From Prinia subflava (Eukaryota > Chordata > Aves > Passeriformes > Cisticolidae), in contig NC_086247.1 of the NCBI RefSeq assembly GCF_021018805.1, forward strand, positions 2,867,501 through 2,931,500: a stretch of 64,000 nt of DNA, given 5' to 3'. Numbering within the stretch: position 1 is the stretch's first letter; every line of letters starts with the position of its first letter. A program made the position numbers and the translations under genes. Positions 1-13,300 of this stretch are shown one piece after another. The notes below the pieces were generated by a model. That model searched no databases. It saw nothing but the letters and a program-made list of their open reading frames with translations, and was not told the DNA's origin.

Positions 1-1435
1 ATGGAAGAATTTAGAGTCCCACAGAGGTTACTGCAGGCATCCGTACTGCAGGCTCAGAGATATAGCTCAGCAGGCAAACTCTTCACTCTTATTTTCCACA
101 GTAACTTTTGTCTGACTGTAAAGAAGTCTTAGGCTGCATTGCTTTGGTTTGTTTTGTTTTCATTGTAGGGGAGGTGGAGGTCTAGGGAAGGAAGGTTCCT
201 CATCACAACAAAAATAATTTGAATCAGAGTTCAGGTCAGTTCTTGACATAGAAAAATATTGAATAGGATGTTTTGTCTCACCAAGTTTTTATTCTCCATC
301 AATAAAAACAGCATTTTCTAATCTAACGTCTGATTCATTGGGATGGAAGCTCTCTGAAACTTGGAAGAGGTATTTCTTGAACACTCATCAACGTTATTGA
401 GCCTCACTTTCCTCCACGAGGCTCTCCCAGTAGATATTTGACTTTTTCACTCTTCAGTGCCTCAGGATTTCTGTCCTGTGTTGTAGGTAGGGCAGTGTAG
501 ATGTGATGTGAGCACAGTGGAGGCATCTTGGGCTCCAGCAGTGAGAATATGAACAGGACCCGACCAAGGGACCTCGTCTAGGACTGGCCTCAGCAGCCAC
601 TCTGTGAGAAAAAATATGTTAATCTCTTCTTCTGGGTTAGGGACATTGGAGACAGGAACTGGTTATGCAGTCAAGACTAAATTAACCTTCATAAACTTCC
701 AGTGTTGTCCATGCACAGGATGTTTTTTGGAGAAGATGAGCAGGAGCGTGCTGTAGACTGCTGCAAAGTCAAGGTTTCCAAGAATTCCATGGTCCAGTGG
801 AAGCGGAGATGACAATCTGGACATTCTGGGACAGAAAGGTCTAGAACTGCTGTGTGCATAAGCCTATATTGACACTGTATTCAAATTGACTTTATCAACA
901 TGTAAAGGCACATTCCTGCCAGCCGTACACCTGGCAGGAGAGGAATTCTCCTCACAGGAGCTTTGGGTTGTATTTACTCCTTGCAAGTGGCATAGGGAAC
1001 CACTGGCACCATGTCAATGTGGATATTTTCATATTTAAAACAATTAAGCTCTCCAAATCTTTTCTTTCATCCAGTCTCCTCTATACCTTCCCTCTCTGTT
1101 AAATCTGTTCCCACAGCAGTTTCCCAGTTCCAGCATCAGTTTTATCCCAGCTGGCACGTGCAGTTAAATCCTAAGCACAGACTGTGAATTCTGTCTTCAC
1201 AGAGCCTTCCCAGCTACTCAAACAATTTGAGAACAAAGTTTACAGAAGAAAATTCCCTTTGTCTCTCCTAATCCTTGCTACATATGTTGGGTGATTTTTT
1301 TTTTTTTTTTGCATTGTGTTGATCAAAACACAGTGCTAGAAAAATATGATATACTTGGGTTTCCTCAAGTTAGAACAGTGAATTTCTTGTTTTTCCATCC
1401 CAGTAGATTTAAGAAAGCTGATATAATGACAATGT
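1..1435. other. Unique non-coding DNA
   Basis: No exon, repeat or RNA gene that I can support, apart from an 18-T run near 1293. Presumed intron. Confidence 0.5.
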
Positions 1436-1512
1436 AGAATCACAGAATGGTTTGGGTTGGAAAGGACCTTAAACATCATCCAGTTCCAACCCCCTGCCAT
1501 GGGACAGGAATC
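1436..1512 (-). mobile_element. CR1 3'-end fragment, minus
   Basis: AGAATCACAGAATGGTTTGG, then the 'ggaccttaaacatcatccagttccaaccccctgccatggga' block, is the reverse complement of the avian CR1 3' terminus. Truncated to under 80 bp. Confidence 0.85.
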
Positions 1513-3449
1513 AACAGTGTTCTTTTGGCTCCTTGAAAGAAGGGGAAGTTTTGAATGAAATAACCTTTACATTACTGTAAAGCAGTAGAGTAAGAGAAAA
1601 TATTTGTCCATATCTATAAATTTAGAGATTCTGTTTAACCATGAGGAATACCTGTGCAAGTCCAGCATCTCCTACACCTTTCCCCTTCATTCACCAAAGA
1701 GGTATTTGTTAAGTGTAGAACATCTGCAGGCAAGAATATTTATCTTGATCACCTAAAATGTGGGAGTGCTCTCCTGATTGCCTCTGTACCCCACTGTCCC
1801 AGAAGCAGGAATTTATGTCCTCCTCTGTGGGAAAGGCTGGGATATGGTTTCCTTTTTCCCCATGAACAGGACAGTCAGATTAGGGAGGGAAATGTATTTG
1901 AGCAGCAGCCCAAGTTACAATTAGGGGCAAAGCCAAATGTTTGCCTCAGACTCCCCAGCAGTCCTTGGCTTCTGATCTTCCCTCATCTGCTCCTGTTATT
2001 CCAGTCCTTCCCTATTTCTCATTCCTCCCTACCTGTGCACCTCCTTTTGTCCCAGTTGTGTAGAAGTGCAGCTTATCTGATGATATATTTTGCCAAGTAA
2101 ATCTATTTTTAGAGTAGTGTGGGTTATTGGGTACAATGTGACAATGCAGAGAATGGAGTGGGTAAGGCAGGGAATAAAGTGATAGAGCATCATCCTGTTT
2201 ATTCAGTTCCTGCTGGAATTGCCATCTTTAGCTCCCATTAGAAGTTCCCAGTTAATATAGGAAAAAGAATACTGAAAGAGGTTGTTAAACCACAGGTTGC
2301 TTCACTCACTGATTTCTTGTCTTGATCTCCATTTAGCTATGAAAAAATGTGGGTTTTTTCTAACTTCTTAGAGATCCTGTTTTAATGCTCAAATACCTCA
2401 GCCCAGACCCTTAATTTTTACAAGATATAAAAGTTGTTTTATACCCAACTGCTTACACATTTAAGCCTCTGAAGATCCCTCAGCTGGTTTTAATGCCACT
2501 CTGACAATGAAAAGGGCTAATTCAAGATCTGTTCTTACATTTATAGCACCATAAAGAATGTTCAGAGTAAAGACTTCATTTGCATACATCATAAAAATAA
2601 ACAAAATAATTTGCATAAAAGTCTGTGCATGGAGCAGTGCTTTGGCTGAGTGAGGAACTTTGGGAAATATATTTGTAAGATGAGATAGAGAGGGGGGAAG
2701 GAGATGACTTTCCAGACATAGGAAGTTGCTCATGGAATTGGATGTTCTGCTTCTTCAGGTCACTAAATCCATGGATATTTACAGTTTTGAGGCCATAAAG
2801 ATCCCTGGGAAGCCCTTGAGAGGTGTTAGGTGATTGTGGCAGCTTCTCTGGGTTGGAAGTGATGATGGGTGGTTTTCCCAGTCAAGTCCAGGATTCTACT
2901 GGTCTGGTCAAAGCTTGGGAGGAATCCCAGTGATTGGTTATGAATATTCTTCACACACAATTATCCATCTGTGTTGGGATCCTGAGTTTCTCTGCAGTGT
3001 GATTCAATAGTGCTGAGGTCAGCAGCCTTCACTGGAACTGCACTGAGTTATTCTGCAAGGTGAGAACCTGGGACAGCTGCAGGGTGCCTGTTAAGGATTT
3101 TCTGGAATTTCACACCCACAGCATGGAAAATGAAAGCCTCCTCTGATGGTTGAAGGCCTCCATCTTGGCCATGGTTGCATCACTTTTTACTGCCATATCT
3201 GCTTTTTCTTTTTCTTTTTAGAAAATAATTAAATCATTTTGCTTTGTGTTTTCATGACTTCTGTTTGGAAGGATTGTTCCTCATGGTGCTCTGTTTGGAG
3301 AAAAATTTGAAGCAAGAAGAGTAGGAATTTAAAAGGTACTAAGGAAAACCAGCTTCCTACAGCTTTTAAACGTGCTTAAAACCACTTTCCTATTTGGGAG
3401 GTTTTGAATATACTATTTCAGATCTTCCCAGCGCCCCAAGTCTTTCAGA
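1513..3449. other. Unique non-coding DNA
   Basis: The longest frame (1654-2100) starts with no splice or promoter context, has low-complexity Leu/Pro/Ser composition and no recognisable domain. I treat it as chance. Confidence 0.5.
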
Positions 3450-3637
3450 TAGAATGGTTTAAAGATCATCTCATTCCAACCCCTGGCATTGACACCATCC
3501 ACTATCCCAGGCTTCTCCAAGCCCCACCCAACCTTGAACACTTCCATGGGGCAGCCACAGCTTCTCTAGCAACTTCTTCCAATGCCTCACTACCCACACA
3601 ATAAAGAATTTATTCCCAATATCCAGTCTGATCTCCT
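3450..3637 (-). mobile_element. CR1 fragment, minus
   Basis: About 190 bp of CR1 3' sequence in reverse orientation: tagaatggttt, cattccaacccctggc, cccaggcttctccaagcccca, ggggcagccacagcttctct, and the 'aataaagaatttattcccaatatcca' block. Small internal deletions show it is an older copy. Confidence 0.85.
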
Positions 3638-4873
3638 GATTTACCAATATCCAACCTGATGTCTGTGTTTCTCCCTTGTAAAATTGTTTTCAGAGACTGT
3701 GCTGTGCTCAGAAACAGCCTAAAAGGTGCTGTGCAAATGGTACAAACAGAAAGGTCTTGAGAGCTAAGTGAAATATCCTAAAGAGTTGTGAGACAGCTTG
3801 TGGCTGTCCTGAGGTCTCCTCTCATCCACCTAATGAATGTGAATCAAAATTACTACTGGGAAGGAAGAGCCTCAGGAAATATTTGAGTCCTATGCTTGAG
3901 TAGCTGTGCCTAAAACTGGGGTGATTAGCTGGTGCTGTGGGGAAAAATGGCTCAGTACACACCAGGATTTCACAGCCCCCTCTCATCCTGCTAATGAAAG
4001 AGTTAATGGATCCAGGAGTTGCTGGAGCACACAGAACTCACCCGTGGAACCTACTGACATAACAGCCCATGAGGAATCCAGGTCTAGTGCCTGCCTGTCC
4101 ACCAGGCCACTGCCACCACATCCAGGGCCTCCCTGTGGAACCAGGGCAGGGAAAACTGCTGCCTGCATCCTCATTAGCTGAAAATGTCCACCTGCATTTC
4201 ACAGGCTTAATTAATAATAAAGCCTCTGTTTGCCTCGTCACATTTCAGTGGTTGCAGAAGACTCTGTGTTATTAGAAATCCCTCAGAAAGCAATTTGCAA
4301 GATTTCAAGTTTCTACTTGTCTTGGCCCAAATCTTTGTGCAAAGACCCCTCCTTGCCACCCTCTGCCTTGCAGTCTAAATGACGAGGAATGCGCCACACT
4401 TCACGGGCTGGGAGCATGCAGTGTCAGCTCCACACAGACACAGGAACAGCCTCATTTCGACAGAGAAGCAAAAAATATAAGGCTTGACATCCAGTTTAAC
4501 CCATTAGTACAAACCAGGTTGATTCTGGCTTCAGCAGCTGTGACTGATATCTTTTTAAAACTAGAGGAGAATTTAAACATAATAGGGTGTTGTCACCTGC
4601 GTCTGCTCCCCACCATCACTGGGATTTGGGTCCCAGGTCCCCAAAACAGACCAAGTCCAGGCTCTGGGTCTGTGAGCTCCTTGCCTGACCTGTGGTTTCT
4701 TCCTGCTTTGAACACCTGAGGTCTTGGTGCTGTTGAGAGGAATCTCCACCAAGAATATGGTGAAAACCAAAAGGGGTGAAAGCAGGGAGGCTGCAAAGGG
4801 CACATTTGTTTTGTGGACTCTGTGGATTTTTAAGGCTTGGGAAAAATTTCAAGCCATGCCATATCAAGCTGTG

Positions 4874-5156
4874 CATAGAATGTTTGAGGCTGGAAAAGAC
4901 CTTGAAATCAAACAAATCCAACTGTCCAACCCCAGCACCACCATGTTCACCCCCTAACCTGTGTCCTCAAGTGCCACATACACATTTTATGAACACTTCC
5001 AGGGATTAGGATTCTACCACTTCCCTGGGCAGTCTATTCTAGGCTTTACAAACCTTTCCAGGAAGAAATTTTTCCTAATATCCAACAGAAACCTCCCCTG
5101 ATGCAACTTGAGGCCATTTCCTCTCATCCTGCCACTCGTTACCTAGAAGAGGAGAC
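4874..5156 (-). mobile_element. CR1 fragment, minus
   Basis: Starts at the CR1 3' end (catagaatgtttgaggctgg) and extends about 280 bp through the cttccaggga, ccacttccctgggcagtc and 'catttcctctcatcctgccac' landmarks. It belongs to a CR1 subfamily differing from the ggggcagccacagc type. Confidence 0.85.
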
Positions 5157-5399
5157 TTGGTTTCCTCTCTGGCACAGACCACATTCTGCTATGCAGGCCA
5201 TAAATTTAGTGCCAGGAAATTGAAATGCTGCCCACATTTTGGATTTTTGTTTTGTTTTGTTTTTTTTGGCCGGGAGTGGTATCTTTTCATCTCTAAAGCA
5301 GAATGCCCTGCAGCTGATGTCCAGCGGGGTGGCACGACGAGCAGGGCAGGCAGTTTGGGTGCCAGGCAGTAATTTATCCCATCTTGCACAGCAGGGCAG

Positions 5400-5530
5400 G
5401 AGCAGCTAATGAAGTGCTACCTAAGTAAATACTCATTTGTGCGGCTCTGATTAAAACCTTTGGAAGCATTTCCAGCGCAGCACGTGGCGCTAATGAATCT
5501 CATTATTACAAATTGCCACGCAGAGCCAGG
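5400..5530. promoter_or_regulatory. Candidate conserved non-coding element
   Basis: A repeat-free stretch with GCAGCTAATGAAG, GATTAAAACC, CGTGGCGCTAATGAATC and TCATTATTAC words and several CpGs, unusual in this AT-rich, CpG-poor background. No reading frame. Confidence 0.28.
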
Positions 5531-5822
5531 TGCACGGGGAGACTTTGCCATCAGCCCTGTGCAGCCACAAATCCTGCAGCCCTAACTCAGCCTGGGCAGG
5601 GCTCCCAGCTCAGAGGAAGGATTCCCTGACACAAGCAGCATCCCTCCCTCCTCTGCTCTCTGCCTGCCAGCCTCAACATTTGCAGCCTCCAGTTTCTTCC
5701 TCTCCAACCTCACTTTTACCATTCGTGCTCACATTGTCCTCCCTCCAGGATTAATTCTTTAATTACATTTTTATTTCTTCTTGATTTTTATTTAATTATT
5801 TCTCTTTATTTCTTTTTCTTTC

Positions 5823-5920
5823 TGAGCAACCTGGTCCAGTGGAAGGTGTCCCTGCCCATGGCAGAGGTTGAACTAGATGATTTTAAGATCCCTTCAGAGC
5901 CAAACCATTTTATGATTCCA
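5823..5920 (+). mobile_element. CR1 3'-end fragment, plus
   Basis: Sense CR1 terminus: gcaacctggtccagtggaag, 'gtccctgcccatggcag', 'gaactagatgattttaagatccc' and the ATTTTATGATTCCA end. About 98 bp. Confidence 0.85.
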
Positions 5921-7372
5921 CAATGTCTATTTTTTAATTTTTTCTTCCCCTCCTTCTTCATTTCTGCTTAACCATACCACAGAAAACAAAAATATCCAGA
6001 ATAATAGAGATCATTCTTTGTCCAGTTCTCCTGGCTTTTTCCTAGAGATAATGCAGGAACAATCAAGCCAAATAAGATCAGTCTGTGAAGTTTCTATCAC
6101 TTTTTTTTTCCTCTTCTTCACCTTATTAATATTGCAGCTGTCGCACTCTATAATCTCATGCATTAGCTTCACCCAGGCACACAGCTCTGTGTTGATTCGT
6201 TTATTTTAATCAAAGTTTTGTCTCCTGATATTTTTCCCTGTCCAGGCTGGAACAGAGAAAATGAAATTTCAATAGAAAACACACACACAAATCATTAATA
6301 TTTGACCTCTGAAAAGAACTCATTTATTAAACATTTTTTTCATCCCTTCAGGGTATTCAGAGACATAGTTTCTTTGTGTGCTACTTTGACAGTAATACTG
6401 GAGCATTTCCCTTGGGCTTTTCTAAGTGATCTCAAGTGTGCACTAATAGCCCTTTGCCTTTGGCTTTTATGAGTATAACACACACTTAGTCACAGGATCC
6501 CCTTTGGGTGATGTGGGTTTTGAGGTTTTTTTTTAGGTATGGGGATTTTGTCTTTTTTTATTACTATTTTTGGTATTTCTGAGGTTTTGCCCCTGGTTTG
6601 GTTTTGGCTTGGTTTTTTTTGACAATTTACAAGGAGAAGGTTTGTTATGATTCAGTGAGAAATATAGGAGCCTTCTGCTGCAGCTCTGGGGTTTTAACAG
6701 ATGGAGAATATTAAACCTTTATATAAATATATATTTGAGTGTATAAAAGGATTGATTGCCACTGAGCAAGATGCTAGATGCTGGTTGTTGGTTTTCCTCA
6801 TCCTGAAGCATGTTCCCCTCCTGATGGCAAATGGCTCCAGAAAGATATTGACCAACTGATCACCCACTCATCTCATTCTGGGTGACAGATGACCTTAGAG
6901 ACAAATTAGAGATTGAAGGGCCTGGAAGAACATGTTAAAGAAAATTAAAAATCCTATCAACCAACATAAAATCAAGAACCAGAATTGCAGTTGCTGCACT
7001 GAGCACTAAATCTTGATTGGGGGTGTTTCAGCAAGCTGTTTGTCAAAGTTCAACAGGAGAAACCTTCTCCACACTGAAGTGGAAAATGTCGTGTTTCTGG
7101 TGGAGGACATAGGATCATGTTGGGAAGTGGTGTTTGTGGGATCACTTGGTAGAATTCAAGATTTGTGCATCAGCAGGAATTTAAAACTGTTAGAATTGGT
7201 AGTTTCCACAGCTTGAAGGTGAAGCAATAGCTGTGGAGCAGTCCCTGGTGTTGACAGCAGCAGCAGGGGATGTGGGACACTGTTGTTCCTCAGGTGTTAG
7301 GTGATGCAAATAGACTTTTTGTGATGGAGTGGGCAAAGATTTGGGACTGTGGGGGTGGGCTGGATGGTTCAG
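5921..7372. other. AT-rich unique non-coding DNA
   Basis: T-rich tracts around 6095-6120 and 6525-6620. Nothing codable recognised. Confidence 0.5.
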
Positions 7373-7945
7373 TCATAGACTCGTGGGATCATAGGGGATT
7401 TAAATATGCTGAGTTAGAATGGACACACAGAAATCAACCAAATCCAAGTCCTGCCCGGCTCAGAACAACCCCAAGAGTCCCACCACGTGCCTGGGAGCAT
7501 TGTCTGAGCACTTTGTGAGCTCTGTCAGGTTTGGTGCTGTGACCACTTCCCTGGGGAGCCTGTTCCAGTGTCCAAACACCCTCTGAGGGAAGGAACTATC
7601 CCTAACATCCAAACTAAACCTCTCCTGGCCTAATTTCAGGCCATTCCCTCAGGTCCTGTCACTGGTCACCAAAGAGAAGAGATCTGTGCCTGCCCCTCCT
7701 CTTCCCCTCACAAAAAAAATTGCCAATCCCACTGAGGTCTCCTCTCATTCTCCTCTTCTCCAGGCTGAACAAATCAAGTGACCTCAGCTGCTCCTCATAC
7801 TTCCTCTCCAAGCCCTTCACCATGTTCATAGCCCTCCTTGGGACAGTTTCCAACAGCTTTAAATTCTTCTTATTTAGTGGTGCCCAAAAGTGTGCACAGT
7901 GCTCAAGGGTGAGGCTGCTCCAGTGCAGAGCAGAGCGAGACAATC
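7373..7945 (-). mobile_element. CR1 fragment, about 570 bp, minus
   Basis: A long but divergent reverse-oriented CR1. Landmarks are ccacttccctggggagcctg, gttccagtgtccaaacaccc, 'cctctcctggcctaatttcaggccattccctcaggtcctgtcactgg', 'ctcattctcctcttctccaggctgaac' and 'gtgcacagtgctcaagggtgaggctgc'. Antisense remnants of CR1 account for the short ORFs on both strands here. Confidence 0.85.
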
Positions 7946-10529
7946 ACCACTTCATCCTGCTATGGATTCATATCCTCCCCTCTGTTCCTCTCAAAAGCTC
8001 TTTGCTTTTATGACCTAGAGCATCTGACCAAGCTGCAGACAGATCAGACCCAGGGGATCTTCATTTACCTCTGCACGTGGCCAACTTCCCACTTTGTGCC
8101 ACTTCCCAGACTGGAACCCCAAACTCAGCCCAGTTCTCCTGCAAGACTCTGCTTGCACTGCCTGGGTCATGAGGCAATTCCTGGGAGCTGGAGTCGGTGT
8201 TTTTCCCATTCCAGAGCTGCTCAGCCACCCACTGGTCCTGTCTTTAAGGGGAACAAATCAGTGTGCAGCACTGAGCTCCTGAAGCAGCAATTAGCAATGA
8301 TTTCTGAGTTTTCTTGGTTAAACTCTCATTGTATCTCACCAGCCCACTCCTTCCCTCTGCAGCCAGTTCCTTCTCAGATCTATTAATACCCTGTGATTTA
8401 CCTACACAAGGAATGTTTCTTTCTGATTCCCACCGGGCATATGGAACAGATGTCTCTTTTCAAGGGATTTATCAGCAATTACAAACAATGCAATGTAAAT
8501 AAGTTTTCCAAGACCTTCAATTACACTCATTAGCTTGATGCTAATGAGAGATGGGATCAAATATATATCCAGCAGCCTATAAATCTGGGGATGAAGAGGC
8601 TTGCTTAGGTCCACAGCTTTAACAACTGAATGTGACGCCAGCACAACAAGGCACTGAAGATATTTGAGGCAAAGCTCCTCAGGATTTTACTGGGAGCTTT
8701 GCATGAACCAGGATCATGACTGAAATTCTCACATTTTTTACCCCAGACATTACATAACTTCATCTTGCTTGTACCTTTAAAGGGGCTGCTATTTTAGACT
8801 CTCAGGGGAGTAAAACCTTCAAGGAACACCCTTTTTCAAGGGAAATCATGGGGTAACACAAATGTTAAGGTTCTGCTTCTGAGGAGAGAGGGTATTTTTA
8901 GCTGTTGGGTACTCATGTATTTTTAGCTGCACATGCATCAAGTGCTTTTGATCTGGGGACTGCAAATCAAATGTCTCATTAGAGCCCTCCTGGTTAGAGT
9001 TTTTGGGAAAAAAACCACAACAAACCAACAAAACCACAAAATCCACAACAAAACAGAAGCCAGCACACTTGTCTGATTTTTTTTTTTTTTTTTAGTAGCA
9101 CTGCTTTGATTCATCACGACTGTTTGTGCAAGCTGATCCTTGCAATGCCATTTCTTCTTCACAGGAAAATCTCAAAGTCATGTCATTTATACGTGTGTGT
9201 ATCTTCTACCATGAATATCTTTTGCTCTAAAGATTAGAAATATTGCAACAGAGCAGTTCCTCTGTGTCTGGTTTTTAGTAAGAACAAGGGAGAAGAAGGG
9301 GACGATGGGCAGAGAAATGTGCCAGCCTTCACAGTTTCACATCCTCAGTGAGAACATGTCCACTGGTCCAGCCCAAATGTGTCTCAGGGATCCTCAGTAA
9401 AACTGACATGTGTTTAATATGCTGATTTTCTGTTGTTGGATCTTTGCTGGAGCTAAAGAGATGAGGCAGGATTAAATACATCCCAGAGAGATAAAAAAGG
9501 TATGTCTAGTGCAGGAATGGGAAGCAGCCTTTGAAGTCTGTGGGAGGTATGACTGTTTCCTCCAGCTCAGGATTTGTATCAGAGTATTGAATTCTTTTCA
9601 GAATTGTGCATTAACAGATTTTTTTAAACAGATTTGCAGCTTTAAGCAAGTCAATGAGCAGTCTGTGGCAGAACTACTGTGTTACACTTTTGCTCTCTGT
9701 GTCAAGATCAATAATAAATCACCAACTCTACTCCTCAGTGTAAAGGGAAAGTACATTTCTCCCCAGAAAACGATCTGTCTAACAGAGGAAACCTTTTTTT
9801 TTTCTCCTCCCTTGATATATATTTAGAATAGATAGATAGGTACATTCTATTTTAGTAGAATTAAGTCTCCCCATACATCCATAATAGATATAAAAGTGAG
9901 GAAAGGGTTGTTAATTCAGGAGGATATTCTGTGACCACATCTAACAATGAAAAGCATCCTGGAAAATTCCAAAATGTGTTTTTAAATATCATCATCCAGC
10001 ACGAGGTGCCCAAATTGACTTTAGAAGTACATTGTTGTTATTAGGAGTTGCTATAATAAGCAGAATCAACCAGCAGCTATTTCCTGATGGGGTTTTATAA
10101 TTGCTTGTTGGATATTTCTGGGTTTTGGCTCAGAGCCTTTTATTCTTGTTGTTAACAGAAAAAAAAAAGTGTAATAACCAGTAGCTGCAGCCTACTGTGG
10201 AGGACACCATCCAAGTTAGGCGAATATGTAATGAGCAGCTTTGATTCACATTCTCTTACTCTTTAGAAAATAATTCTAGTCTTTAAAAGGCTCCATGCAC
10301 CACTTAACTCAGTAATTGGCAAGAGGGGATGGAAATACAACATTCTGCAAGCAAAGTTGCTCATTTCAGATTACTCTGTGAGGAGAGCAGGCACTTTTTC
10401 TGTCATTTATTCATAACTTCTCTCCGGCACTCAGCAACCATCTGATATCAGGCTGCTGTTGAGTCTTGCTCTGCCTTGCATGGACAGATGCTGCCTTTGT
10501 GATCTCTGCGGTATTTTACAGGCACAGAC
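7946..10529. other. Unique non-coding DNA
   Basis: Contains an A/C-rich tract at 9006-9055, an 18-T run near 9078 and a GATA-type tetramer around 9828. A TAAT-rich patch at 8520-8560 resembles the enhancer-like texture seen elsewhere. No exon seen. Confidence 0.5.
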
Positions 10530-10729
10530 NNNNNNNNNNNNNNNNNNNNNNNNNNNNNNNNNNNNNNNNNNNNNNNNNNNNNNNNNNNNNNNNNNNNNNN
10601 NNNNNNNNNNNNNNNNNNNNNNNNNNNNNNNNNNNNNNNNNNNNNNNNNNNNNNNNNNNNNNNNNNNNNNNNNNNNNNNNNNNNNNNNNNNNNNNNNNNN
10701 NNNNNNNNNNNNNNNNNNNNNNNNNNNNN
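10530..10729. other. Assembly gap (200 N)
   Basis: Exactly 200 Ns. The round number suggests a placeholder and not a measured length. The gap ends directly in an AGGAA array, so the missing DNA probably includes more of that repeat. ORFs drawn across it are meaningless. Confidence 0.97.
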
Positions 10730-10854
10730 AGGAAAGGAAAGGAAAGGAAAGGAAAGGAAAGGAAAGGAAAGGAAAGGAAAGGAAAGGAAAGGAAAGGAAA
10801 GGAAAGGAAAGGAAAGGAAAGGAAAGGAAAGGAAAGGAAAGGAAAGGAAAGGAA
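10730..10854 (+). repeat. (AGGAA)n pentanucleotide microsatellite
   Basis: About 25 pure copies of a purine-only pentamer (TTCCT on the other strand) continue directly from the assembly gap. The real array is likely longer. The predicted Lys-Gly-Lys-Glu-Arg repeat protein is an artefact. Confidence 0.95.
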
Positions 10855-10855
10855 G

Positions 10856-12730
10856 ACATCATGCAGTGTAGCTTTAGTTGTCACATTTTTTTTCTCCCAG
10901 ACATAGGATTTTACAGCAAAATGCAAAACACAGCAGATCCTCATTCATGTTGCTTTCTACTTTTTCCAGCAAAGCAAAAATTCAAAGGGAGTCATCTGAC
11001 CTTAGAAATGTTGATGTGCTCTGCCAATCTCAGTGCTGCATTTTCAGTAAATCTCCCAGGTACTGAAAGCAAAGCCCCTGTGACACTGACAGTCTCTCTC
11101 AATTTACTTAACCTTTCACAGTCCTCCAGGAGTTTGGGCTCCAACAAGAGCATTCTTAAGGTACAAAATTTTGCTTTCTAGTTCACTGAACATACAGAGA
11201 GCAGTTTGTTGACATTATCTGCCCTATATCTTCAGGGGAGACAGCGACTCATAAGTGGAGAGGTTTGTGAAATTCACTTCCAAAAGTCAGGGAAGCAAAC
11301 AAGCAGAGAGCTAAAACATTGCTAACAGGACTAAGTTCAATGTTATAAAACAGAGAGGGGAAAAATAATCAGAGAAAATTAATGCATGGCAGGATTTAAA
11401 ACTAGAATTTAATCAATTAGTTTCTCCAATACTTGCATATTCTTTATGGAGAGTTTAATTATGGTGATATTATTAATTTGTTAAATGATTAATATAGGAT
11501 TATATTAGAACAGGCAGATTTCTCATTACAAATTTCTTGGTTTATCTCATCTCTGCAAACTACAGTGCCAAATCATGGAATGTTTAAATTCTGTTCTTCC
11601 TGAAGGAAAGAGAAGTTTTAAATTCTTCTAGAAAAACATGCAATATTTGTTTGAAAGCACACTTGGATACTTGGACTACAATTTGGACACTGGAATTCCA
11701 TTTTCCATTGTTGAAAGATGCCACTTATGTCCAGTGAATCTTGGGAAAAAATCTTTACTTTTGTCGTGTTCAAATATTTTCTGTGCAAATTGAAGATGCA
11801 ATTCATCTGATTCACTGTGTTTGCTCTTTAATTATAATTGTAATTTCTTTGGGAGAGGTGTGACAAGATGACACTTTGTTAAGAAAAAAAATAGATTCAT
11901 TTTAGACTTAGTTAATATACAAAGCCAAAATCAAACAAAATCTGAGTGTTTCTCCTCTTCCTTTTTGACAGCAGAATAACATAAGTGATGGAATTGTAAT
12001 TGCTATTTGGTATAGTCTAATTAGGCTTCAAAAATCTTATGGTAAATTATGATCTGAACTGAGTCAGAAAAAATGCTGGGAGAATTTTTGTCAGCCAAAG
12101 TTCAGCCCAAATGCTTTAACAAACGCTGGTCCGCAGATTGACTGCCTCCTTACTGAAATCCATGGCTAAGCTTTCCAGCAAAACTCCATGACTTTCCACT
12201 CCCCACGTTGTCACAGAGTCATTTAAATGTGAGGATTTCCCCTGTCAGGAAGTGCCCATCTCTTCGTGTCTCGAGACCTGAGGAAGCAGAAGGTAAAAGC
12301 ATCATTATCATTATCATATTGTGACCCAAACTCAAGAAAGGGTTAACTGAAACCATCTGGGTGATGTCAAAGCTTTGTCTTCAGGGGTACACATTTTCCT
12401 GAGCATGGTTTGGGATTTGGCAGCCACAGCTTTTAATGCAGGCTGTCTTAGGTAACTTTAGCAACCCCTCTAAGGAAACATCTGCATCTTAAGTTGTGCT
12501 GCTTTGCAGAGGTACTTGAGGAAATTTGGGTAAGAGAAGTAGCCCTGTTTCTGGTGCAGGAGAACTCACTCACCTCTGGCCAGGTCAAAGGACAAAAAAC
12601 AGGGACAAAGAGGAGGACACACAAGGCAATCTTAACCTAAATATTGAAAGCACTGGGGAAAACTTTCCTGTGGTTCTGTCTCTTTTTCACTAGATTCCCA
12701 TCTTCATGACCTGATTTATTTCCTAAGTAG
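10856..12730. other. Unique AT-rich non-coding DNA
   Basis: Strongly AT-rich at 11340-11560. No repeats or exons that I can name. Confidence 0.5.
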
Positions 12731-13300
12731 AATTATAGAATTGTTTAGGTTGGAAAAGACCCTGAAGTTCCTTGAGTCCAACCATTAACCCAGCACTGCC
12801 AGATCCACCACTAACCCATATCCCCAAGTGCCACATGACACATCTTTTAAATCCTCCAGGGATGGGGACTCCACCACTTCCCTGGGCTGCCTGTGGCAAT
12901 GCTTGACAACCCCTTTTGTGAAGGAATTATTCCTTATACCAAATCTAAATTTCTCCTGGTACCACTTGAAACCGTTTCTGTCTTGTTGCCTGTTATTTGG
13001 GGGAAAAGATTGACCCCACCTGGCTACAACCTCTTGTTAGGAAGTTGTAAAGAGTGAGCAGGTCCTCCTGAGCATCCTTTCCTCCAGGCTGAGGCCCCCA
13101 GATCTCTCAGCCACTCCTGGTGCTCCAGACCCTTCCCCAGCTTGACTGCCTTTCCCTGGACATGCTCCAGCCCCTCAAAGTCTTATCATGAGAGGCCCAA
13201 ATCTGTCCCCAGGTTTCAAGGTGAGCCCTTCACCAGTGCCCAACACAAAGAGACAATCCCTGCCCTGGTCTTGCTGGCCACACTGTTGCTGATCCAAACC
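12731..13300 (-). mobile_element. CR1 fragment, about 570 bp, minus
   Basis: Starts aattatagaattgtttaggt and contains ggggactccaccacttccct, 'agagtgagcaggtcctcctgagcatcctttcctccaggctgag' and 'tctcagccactcctggtgctccagacccttccccagctt', all CR1 landmarks in reverse. Preserved almost continuously. Confidence 0.88.

Noticed and set aside
10431..11181. ORFs across the N gap with Lys-Gly-Lys-Glu-Arg or Phe-Leu-Ser-Phe-Pro repeats
   Set aside because: They bridge unknown bases and a pentamer microsatellite.
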